Shown here piece by piece: positions 55,805 through 64,000 of a stretch of DNA of 64,000 nucleotides (within the stretch, counting starts at the first letter, position 1; every line of letters starts with the position of its first letter). A model generated the notes under the pieces. It searched no databases. It saw only the letters and a list, made by a program, of their open reading frames with translations, and was not told the DNA's origin. Origin of the DNA: Oidiodendron maius Zn (taxonomy: Eukaryota; Ascomycota; Leotiomycetes; Myxotrichaceae); assembly GCA_000827325.1 (NCBI GenBank), contig KN832885.1:558001-622000 (forward strand), in the 5' to 3' direction. The position numbers were made by a program, and so were the translations under genes.

Positions 55805-57269
55805 ATGATTTTTAGTTCCGTTCTCAGTCTGGTTTTGATTCTGATATCCGCTGTTTGCGCAGGTTATGTCGGCTTTCACGCCCATCCATATAGAACAAGT
55901 CGGCCCACTTTTCATTGACGGCGAACGGTACCTACATGTATACAGTCGGCTAGGCTGTCTATGGTTATGTTCAACTTTCAATGGATGAGGGTTATCTCAC
56001 TGAATTCCGGATTGCAGTCACGGACCAGCCATGAATCACTTCTCACCCCATTTCTCCTCGTCAATTGCCCATCTCTGCCACCATCCAGGGCAATGAACTA
56101 GTCTTTCCAGTCCAAGAAGTTCACTACCTGATAGTGAAGATTAATAATGAGAAAGGGCTCGTCATCCTAGCCAACCCCACTGAAGCAAGTGTGCCCGACC
56201 CATCTTCAGGTGGTGTCTATAGCGTGCTTGACTGTGACGCGGATAATACTGGAGTTTCGGTGACCAAGGGCATCCAAGATACTATGGACGCCGCAGCATA
56301 TCATCCACATAGCATTGTCTATGTGCCATCCGGCCTATACACTATTGGTAATCTTCTTATCCGTGTCAGGACTCCGCTGTATCTTGCTGGTGGATCGGTG
56401 TTGCGCTTCACTGGTGATTCTTCCGACTACATAACCCTCTATACAAAGTTAGACATAGGTCCAGGAACATGGTGGATTCAAACTGAATTTAACTCTACCG
56501 ACATTAAAGTGTATGGTCGAGGCACAATCGATGGGAACGGTTTTAACACTCGTAGTGTCAAGTTTATGGCAGACCTACTGGTACCAGTGGGCAAGAAGAA
56601 CTTTCGCTGTGACGGGGTGCTAGTGCGAGACAGCTCTTTCTGGGCAGTATCGCTGATTCAAGTCGAAGATGCCCTCTTCACCAATCTTAAAATCCTAGAC
56701 CCCCATGATGTAGCCCAGGATGACGGAATTGATGTAGATGAGTCTTAGCGACTAACCGTGAGACGCGCACTCGCAATCGCCAACGACGACAGCTTTTCCA
56801 CTAAGACCTGGCCGTACGAGGTAGGCACGACGGTTCCCTACCCGTACTCACCGAGGCCCTTGAACGATGTACTTTGGACAGTTGTCTAGCATGGACTGAG
56901 TGTTACGGCTACAAAGTAGGTCAGGGTGTTTATGAGAGCCAAGTCAATGTGACATTCCAAAACAGCGTTGTCTACACTGCCAGTGTAGGACTTGGAATTG
57001 ATCATAAATTCGGCGCCAGCACAGCCAGCAATATCTTTTTCAAGAATATGAACATCGAGGCCCTACAAGTTAACAGTGGTGGCCAAGCTGCCTGGTTAGC
57101 CCTGTTCGTTGAAATTGCTGGCGAAGGTGTCGGACCGGTTAAGGATGTTTTTGTTGGAAATATCCGGGCTTGTGCACAAGGGACACGTAATGGCTTTGTA
57201 CAAGGATTCAACTCGTCTGCTATGGTTATTGAAGTGACCCTTAGCAACGTGTACTATCCCTTCCCTTGA
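55805..57269 (+). pseudogene. Secreted right-handed beta-helix glycosidase (GH28-like), broken
   Basis: ATG 55805 opens with a clear signal peptide (MIFSSVLSLVLILISAVCAG). Mature sequence then continues in other frames, with HPYRTSRPTF near 55885, and from about 56078 as ISATIQGNELVFPVQEVHYL, VYVPSGLYTIGNLLIRV, YGRGTIDGNGFNTRSVKF, DGVLVRDSSFWAVSLIQV and DPHDVAQDDGIDVDES. The frame is stopped by TAG at 56746, resumes as LAIANDDSFSTKTWPYEVGT, and shifts by one base near 56870 before DSCLAWTECYGYKVGQGV and the C-terminal coils (GIDHKFGASTASNIFFKNMN ... VEVTLSNVYYPFP-like end). There are about four lesions. Pectinase-like parallel beta-helix enzymes act on plant or fungal wall polysaccharides; the exact substrate is unknown. 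Confidence 0.85.
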
Positions 57270-59266
57270 CTAAATGTCACCTCTCCTCTTTAGATCCTTC
57301 GAACCGCTTAACTCAGACTAGCATGACGTGAAGGATTTTTGCCCTGTGCATCCAACCAGAGCTTACAGAATCCTTCGAGATATACTCTTACAAGTTAACC
57401 AGCTTTAGAGCGAAAAGTGAGGAGCTGACATTTATTCAAGGTAGGGGATAGTATATGTGGGCAAACACTAGGCCGGCGACAACGCTGCAGGAGATGAACT
57501 TGCCCAATGTCAGCTATTCGGAAGGCATCCGGATCATCAATGACTAAATCCTTGAAATCCAACCGTTTCAAGCTCGTGCTGTGGAATGGAGAGGAATTAT
57601 TGCTCTCATCAGGCGGTTCGAGAGATGGCTGGCATGCACTTGAGCTTGAATATTTTGCTGTTCTACAACTATGAACCCTGGTTAGTTTAAACTCTCTGCA
57701 TTATTAGGGGTGCTTGGCTTATTTACATAACGAGTATCCACGGAGAAATGAGCTTATATTGATGGCTCTATAGTTCCTTCTATAACGGTGTGCTACCTTC
57801 ATTAGGATTAGCTAGAGTGGCTTTCCCATCAACACCAATAGACTATTGATTTATCCGGCCAGTATCCGAGTCCGATAAGGGAGCTCACGTCAAATCATGT
57901 ACGCAGTTAAGAATAGAGTTTTGTTACAACCATTGGAGCGGCTAATGTACCTGTCTTTGTCACTATCTGGATGTAGCGTACAAGATAGTAGGTTTTATAA
58001 TAAATCAAGACTGTAGTGTTTGGGATACACTCGTATTCCAGCAGAGATGAAGTCTCAAGTAGAGTATCCATGAAATTCAAATTATTAGTATGAACCTCAT
58101 ATACACTTCATAGACCAGAGGCGGTTGAAAATTGCAAATCTGGTGCAGTTCCAGTTCCTCCCAATAAGGAGCTATTTACCCTTTTATAAAGACCACTCCT
58201 ATGAGCTGGGGTCGGATATTACACTCTTGAACATGAGACATACCTTCCATGTCAAGCCATATTTATCCATATATGCCACAGATTGCTTGGGGTTCGTTAA
58301 TTCGCCATCCTCCTGTCGCGAGCCAGATACTCAATTTAAAACGCGAAGACGACTGCGTTAGCATTGCAATGGGCGGGAGTACAATGTCACCACGGCCTGG
58401 ACGAGCATGGTAATGGTACGTTAGAATGGCAAATTGGCCAATGCGGAGGCACGGGGTTTTGCTCTGTTGCCTCGGAGGCCCCTCCCTCGTCAGAGTGGCG
58501 TCACGGATACTTCCGAAGATTTCGAGCGTCGAACCGTACTGTCAGACTGGGAAAAGAAAATCTAGAAGGAGCTGTGCGGCACGCAGAACAAATTATCAGC
58601 TCGTATTGCTGTCGCTGTCGCAGATCCGGATCGTAGGATGTGACACAGACTCATAAGAGCCAGTGAAATTGCTTGCATCAGTCGGATGCGGCAGAACTCG
58701 GTAGAAATGTCCGGGCGATAGTGCAATCGCCCCCCCAGGCGGTGATTCATTTGCAGAGGTCTGTCGGGCAGGATGCAATGCAGTTGGACTTCACATTGTA
58801 TATAACTGTGCTTGCATTGATTGGTACCGTGCTTCCTATGCCGGCTGGAATTGAAGTAGCGACAGTCGGCCCGTACAGACCAGGCTCATCCAAGGAAGTT
58901 CCCAACGCTACGATTCTCGGACCATCGGTTCTTTGCCCACTGCAGGCAATGATCTGGCAGGGTCCTCGTAAAGCACATTCGTAGTGCTAGCAGGGAGTTC
59001 GGTGGCTTCCATAATAGAGGCCTGTGCTAATGGCTGCGAATAAGAAGCCTAAGCGGCAGGGCGGGAAGGAAAGTAGCAGGCACCAGGATGATTCTTAGCA
59101 AAGAATTTAGGGGCGGTCTAGAGTTTGCCGCAACCCACCTCATGCTAATCCCGTGCGCTACTTTCGAGCCGGTGAAATGGCCCCTGAGTCGATCATCGCA
59201 CGTGATTATATCAAGATCAACAGTACCTTCGAGACATGGAGAAATCTACACACCACAACTCTCTGA
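57270..59266. other. Long intergenic region
   Basis: About 2 kb. Plus-strand frames at 58364-58636 and 58673-58984 follow one another in one register (GNVRAIVQSPPQAVIHLQR... like) but show no domain. They may be a decayed gene or chance. No repeat or RNA was recognised; 57300-58300 is featureless and A/T-rich. Confidence 0.35.
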
Positions 59267-60657
59267 ATGGAAGAGATGGCTACTCCAGGGAGTCCAGAGT
59301 ATGACGCAGAGTCGCACGTCTCAATAGTCCTGGTCCCGAGTGTGGTTTTTCTTGTCATCGGGCCTTTGGCTGTGACAATCCGACTATGGTCACGTCTCAG
59401 GACTGCGGGGAAGATTGGGGCGGATGATTTGACAATTTGTGTTTCTTTGGTGAGCAGAGGTCAATTTCTCTAATTCTTGCTTATCGCTGACTAGAATCTT
59501 AGGTTTTCGCAATGGCATGTTCAGCAGTTTTGGTTGTAGGTAAGTAATTTGGACCATATCGCACAGCAGGTTTCCGAGCTAAGCCTTGCAGCTTGCCACT
59601 ATGGCTATGGAAAACACTTATCGACTCTCACTGTGAACAACAGGGAGAAGGCATTGATGGTATAATTTAAATCTCTAATTTGCCCAGCTTCTCTCTTCCT
59701 CTGCTAATGCTGTGTAATGAGCAGTTTTTCTACTTCTCCCAATTCACATACAAAATCAGTATCAATGCAACCAAGGCCTCAATTCTGCTGCTCTACCTTC
59801 GCATATTTGTTCAAAATCAATTCCGCCTGATATGCTGGACCCTGTTGGGATTCGTGGCAGCTTTTGGAACTGCGACAACCCTCGCATCGATCTTCCAGTG
59901 TACTCCTATCCCTCGGACCTGGAACAAGAACATCCAAGGCGTGTGCCTCAACACGGTAATCTTCTGGTATACAAATGCAGGATTTTCGATTGCCGGGGAT
60001 TTGATTCTCTTGGTTCTTCCCATGCCGGTCCTCTATAATCTGAAGCTGCCTCTGAATCAACGAATCGCACTTATGCTTGTGTTCTCTCTGGGTGCATTGT
60101 GAGTCTCAATTAGACATGCTGGTGCTCACAGGACTGACTTTGTGCTAGCATTATAGTTACGAGTATTCTCAGAATGACCACCTTGAATACTACAGCTAAA
60201 TCGCCGGATCCTACGTGTGAGCAATGCCTCTATTCACCAGATTCCAAGTTCCTTTGCATGCTAATAGTTACTCACAGACGAATGTCAAGCAACAATGTGG
60301 ACTGTCCTTGAAGCTAATGTTGCCATCATCTGCGCATGCCTTCCCATGTGTCGCATCCTTCTCGCTGCTCTCTTCCCACAGGTCTTCTCTCTTAGCACTT
60401 CTCGAACAGGCGAGGCTGGGGCTTACGGCAACCTCTCCAAACAGCGACAAGGCATAAGCAATAATAACAGTACAGGTTTGGTACCGAGTGTGATTAAGAG
60501 TAATATGCATTCATCGGTGGTGAGTGGTAGGAGGGATAGCGGAGAGGAGTACATTCTGCAGGATAGGAGTGAGAGAGGGGCAAAAGACGACGAGAGTGGT
60601 GGGATCACGAAGGTCACGCAATTTACTGTTCGGTACGATGATGATAGGAGCAGTTAA
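59267..60657 (+). CDS. Integral membrane protein, fungal rhodopsin-fold (Pth11-related) family
   Basis: Six exons, 59267-59449, 59503-59539, 59592-59659, 59725-60098, 60149-60216 and 60278-60657 (about 369 residues); every intron is short, canonical and frame-keeping. Seven hydrophobic helices run from SIVLVPSVVFLVIGPLAVTI to NVAIICACLPMCRILLAALF. Family features seen are RLWSRLRTAGKIGADDLTIC after helix 1, YGYGKHL after helix 2, SINATKASILLLYLRIF, FQCTPIPRTWNK...GVCLN, DLILLVLPMPVLYNLKLPLN and EANVAIICACLP. The tail is Ser/Arg-rich and cytoplasmic. These proteins lack the CFEM domain of true Pth11 here. Family roles are poorly known; surface or nutrient sensing is inferred only from Pth11. 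Confidence 0.88.
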
Positions 60658-61656
60658 GACTCGATGCAAAAGTTTGCTTCCAAAGGCTTGATTAATGCAG
60701 AGGATTCACACTTGATCGGTGCTTCTCCCTCTTGCAGAAAATAGGTATAATTGTATAAGGTGAAAGGAGTTATAATGGTATAGCAGACTTCGGGTACATA
60801 AAATTAAGGACAAAATTAAATGCGAAAAGAGTAACCTCCCTTCCACTCGATGAACAGGGTTAATTTCCTAAAATAACGGATCCCTCCGTCGAGGAATCTG
60901 TCATGGTATCTCGCACTCCAGGTAGACTTCAGGAGACGGCACGGTGGCATAGGATTTCCTCGGCCCTGTCTACTTGTGGCTGGCGCTGCAGGGGAACTTT
61001 TCATCAAAGCGTGCGTAAAGAAGGGATGAACCCTGCGCAAGATATTGAAACTCAACGAAGGTTTTATTTAGATGGAAGAGGGAAATCATTTGTTATGAAC
61101 CAGCATCAGGGTATGTCCAAAAGTACCTCCTTGTACTCTCCGCATTAGTAGGCTTGCGTGTTCGTACCTTACCCCCGCTTTTCATGCTACCTGCCAGAAC
61201 CTCCTTGTCGTGTGCGCCCATGCCAACGAGGTCGCTGTGGCCATTGATCCTAGTGCTCAGGGCTGACAACCAACATTGGCAGGCCCCTCCTCTCTTTATG
61301 GTGTCCGGATCGCAGGTCGGCAAATGCTGGGTTCGTGGACCCCGGCATTCCCAGGTGGAGAAATTCTACTGCACCCAGACGGACAAACTCCCGGAGGACA
61401 TGCGCATTGCGGACGCGCCATACAAAGTAAAAAAACTGTGACATCCTTGCCCTCCGATGGCCGTAAGAGGAATTAATTGGCCAAGATGCCTTGCTGCTGA
61501 GTTCTTGCTCTGCGGTATATTGTGTTTTTATTGTCTGGCGTGTGTTCATCGTTTCCGTCTTCATCCTCTCTGTGCAACAGCTGTGCTACCGCGACCATCT
61601 TCCTTGGCCGCTTTCAACATTTTTAGTCTTTTTTTGTCTTTAATAGTCTTCACATC
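60658..61656. other. Intergenic region
   Basis: About 1 kb upstream of the Dal5-type permease. The final 120 bp are T/C-rich, as usual before fungal start codons. No gene recognised. Confidence 0.4.
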
Positions 61657-63364
61657 ATGACTTCAATCGAGTCGGGCGAGGAGAAGCATGCGCTCAGCAA
61701 TGGAGATACGGAGAAAGTTCCCCGCACGAACGACTACTCCGTGGCCGACGAGAAGCTCTCCAACTCTCTCGGCGACGAGCTCTCTTCCCCCATCGAAGAT
61801 GTCACGACAGCCAAAGAAAAGGCTCTGCTATGGAAGATTGACTACCACCTGATCCCGATTCTCTTCGTGCTGTACATGTTCGCATTCCTCGACCGAGTTA
61901 ATCTTGGGAACGCGAAGATTCAAGGCCTCACACAGGACCTAAAGATGACTGGAAGCATGTACAACATTGCGTCGGAAATCCTCTTCGTGCCGTACATATT
62001 ACTGGAAGTGCCCAGTAACCTTATTATTAAGAGAATTAGACCCAGCTACTGGCTGAGCGGGTTGATGTTCTTCTGGGGTGTCACGACTGTCTGCCAGGGC
62101 GTGGTCTCGAGTTATGGGGGCTACATTGTGTGTCGTGTGTTCTTGGGGGTGTTCGAAGCTGGTGTTTTCCCAGGTGAGATTGATATCTTTCTAATTCTTA
62201 AAACTGGATAGAGGTGTAATTGCTAAATGTACGATTCAGGGTGCGCATACCTCATCTCGATGTACTACAAGCGATTCGAGCTCCAGAAGAGGCTTGTGCT
62301 CTTCTTCACCTCCTCAATGCTAGCAGGAGCTTTTGGTGGCGTACGTTCAGCTTCTCTTACCCAGAACCATTTGCTGAGATGATATATAGCTTCTTGCGTA
62401 CGCAATCAGCCACATGGCAGGTATTGGAGGGTACAATGGCTGGAGATGGATCTTCATCATCGAAGGCCTCGCAACAATCGTTGTCTCCGTCGTTGCCTTC
62501 TTTACCATTGTAGACTGGCCAGAGCAGGCAAGATTTCTGAGCGACGACGAGAAGGCTCTTGTAGCAAGACGGATTGCAGCAGACAATGCCGGAGGAACAG
62601 CTCGCATGGACAAGCTCGATAGACCGGCCCTGAAACGCATCTTCTCAGACTGGAAAATCTGGTGCGGGTGCGTAATATATCTATACGTCTATTATATGCG
62701 CTATTTCCGGCTAACCTCTTGCTTTAGAACCGTTATATATATGACTGTAACCACCACCGGCTATGCAACAAACTTCTTCATGCCCACCATCCTCACCCAA
62801 ATGGGCTGGCTGGCCGCTGACGCCCAACTGCACACCATTCCCATTTATGGCGTCGGTTTCGTCGTCACACTCACCTGTGCCTGGTGGTCCGACCGCATCC
62901 AGCACCGCTACGCCTTTACAGTCGTCGGCCTCACCATCGCCTGCATCGGATATGTGGTCCTGCTCTGCGAAGACAGGGTCTCTGTCGGTGCGCGGTACAC
63001 GGCGCTCTTCCTCGTCAATGTCGGAAACTACATAACGCAGCCCCTAGCAGTCGTCTGGCTCGCAAATAACATGGCAGGGCACTACAAACGTTCCTTTGGC
63101 GCCGCTCTACAAATTGGTATTGGGAACGTTGGCGGGATTATTGGATCGAATATCTTCATTCTGAAGGAGGCTCCGCATTATCATACTGGTTACGGAACCG
63201 GTCTGGGCATGCTCTTACTTGGTCTCGTGCTCTGCACCGTGTTCTGGTATGGATTGGGATGGGAAAATAAGAAGAGAGATCGTGGAGAGAGGGATTACAG
63301 GCTGGCATTACCCGAGGTGGATAACCTTGGAGATGATCATCCGGAATTTAGGTATAATTCTTGA
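61657..63364 (+). CDS. MFS anion:cation symporter (Dal5/allantoate permease family)
   Basis: Plasma-membrane uptake carrier for organic anions such as allantoate, nicotinate, pantothenate or related acids. Exons 61657-62173, 62240-62340, 62390-62667 and 62728-63364 give about 510 residues. The family opening is clear: KEKALLWKIDYHLIPILFVL then FLDRVNLGNAKIQGL, with the typical DR-x-N-x-G-NA motif at the end of helix 1. FVPYILLEVPSNLIIKRI, CRVFLGVFEAGVFPG, GYNGWRWIFIIEGLATIVVS, GVGFVVTLTCAWWSDRIQHR and GIGNVGGIIGSNIFILKEAP follow, for a 12-helix protein. The actual substrate is not readable. It lies 320 bp from a convergently transcribed thiamine-diphosphate enzyme gene; uptake and breakdown of one substrate is possible but is inference. 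Confidence 0.94.
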
Positions 63365-63686
63365 AGGAAACGCGAGTTTTGTGTTCAAAGAAATGGGCCG
63401 GGTATCGGGAGGACGTGCGATTGTAACGATTTCCGCATGGCCTGTTAATAGCCTTCATACCCAGCAGTGCATGTAAGAACTATTAATATAGTATATAATT
63501 TCATTGCGATGAGGCCGTATAATGCCAAACGTTTCCATCTCTTTGTCTATATATTATGCATGTAAAGGCCTTCGAGTTTTATCATATCGATGGATTTCTA
63601 GAGTTGGGTATCGTTATGGATTAATCATATTGATAGACAGCTATATTGTACTAAGCTCGCAAGATTGAAATGGCATTACTTCCTAT
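63365..63686. other. Convergent 3' intergenic region
   Basis: About 320 bp of A/T-rich sequence between the permease stop and the next gene's stop. Nothing recognised. Confidence 0.4.
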
Positions 63687-64000
63687 CTATGACCCAGGCT
63701 TCACCATCGCATCCACAACAGCCGTTTGCCCACCCAACACAGCCGCAACAGCTTTCCTCAATGTCTCCTCGATCTCTGATGCCGTCCTGATTTTGGCAGC
63801 AAACAGATCCCCGCCTGCAGCAGCTTTAGCTATGCCCGAATAGTCAGGCACAGGATCGAAAGAAATATTGATTTCTTCATTCGATGCTTGCGATCCAAGA
63901 CCATCAGGATGGACAAGGAGGAGAGATTTCCGGGGAGCGTTCCAGCCTGTGAAGTTGTTAGTTTTGTGATTGCCAGAAATCGTGGGGCTAATTGTCCATT
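63687..64000 (-). CDS. Thiamine-diphosphate-dependent enzyme, last exon only (partial)
   Basis: The stop is at 63689-63687. The final coding exon is 63946-63687, preceded by a good acceptor (TTCACAG); the rest lies beyond the window. It encodes GWNAPRKSLLLVHPDGLGSQ ... SNEEINISFDPVP ... and a helical tail. This matches the last exon of the broken gene at 47284-49260 in position, length and sequence, so it is a paralogue of that acetolactate-synthase/benzoylformate-decarboxylase-like enzyme. No lesion is seen in the part available. Identity rests on that pairing because the catalytic domains are not in view. Confidence 0.75.
   Translation of the reverse strand, partial: WTISPTISGNHKTNNFTGWNAPRKSLLLVHPDGLGSQASNEEINISFDPVPDYSGIAKAAAGGDLFAAKIRTASEIEETLRKAVAAVLGGQTAVVDAMVKPGS

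Overview
The window is nuclear DNA of a filamentous ascomycete, most likely a Eurotiomycete of the Aspergillus/Penicillium type. The evidence is short (about 45-100 nt) GT-AG introns with CTAAC/CTGAC-like branch points, HET-domain and Zn2Cys6 proteins, fungal MFS transporters, and housekeeping genes (FCF1, NAD(H)-hydrate dehydratase, MTM1-like carrier, formate dehydrogenase) whose protein sequences read as Pezizomycotina. All identifications come from reading translations; no database search was possible.

Layout. 1-5 kb: the 5' part of an LCB2-type serine palmitoyltransferase and an intron-rich gene that may be a regulator, both on the minus strand. 5.7-6.7 kb: remains of a bZIP factor gene. 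8-24 kb is an accessory island. It holds two segments (8004-12447 and 20011-23938), each bounded by inverted CAGT...ACTG ends next to TA dinucleotides. Each carries one HET-domain gene in the same orientation, a 275-bp solo LTR near the right end, and a small TA-flanked MITE. Between the segments lie an NmrA-like reductase gene, an unrecognised 575-residue gene, a SNF2 helicase fragment cut by a decayed pogo/Fot1 element, and a tRNA-Arg(ACG) gene with an unusual 48-nt GT...AG insertion in its D-loop. 24.4-28.2 kb: a GNAT acetyltransferase gene and the wreck of a large unrecognised gene.

28.2-46.4 kb is core-like: a 7TM-type membrane protein, a Yap-like bZIP, NAD-dependent formate dehydrogenase, a Ctf1/FarB-like Zn2Cys6 regulator and a 14-TM MFS exporter, separated by long regulatory intergenic regions. 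47-64 kb mixes housekeeping genes with a broken thiamine-diphosphate enzyme, a broken secreted beta-helix glycosidase, a rhodopsin-fold membrane protein and a Dal5-type MFS permease. The window ends in the last exon of a second, apparently intact paralogue of the broken thiamine-diphosphate enzyme.

The most unusual signals are the tRNA gene with a spliceosomal-looking intron in the D-loop and the two HET genes that both sit inside transposon-like inverted termini. The rest of the gene content is ordinary for such a fungus.
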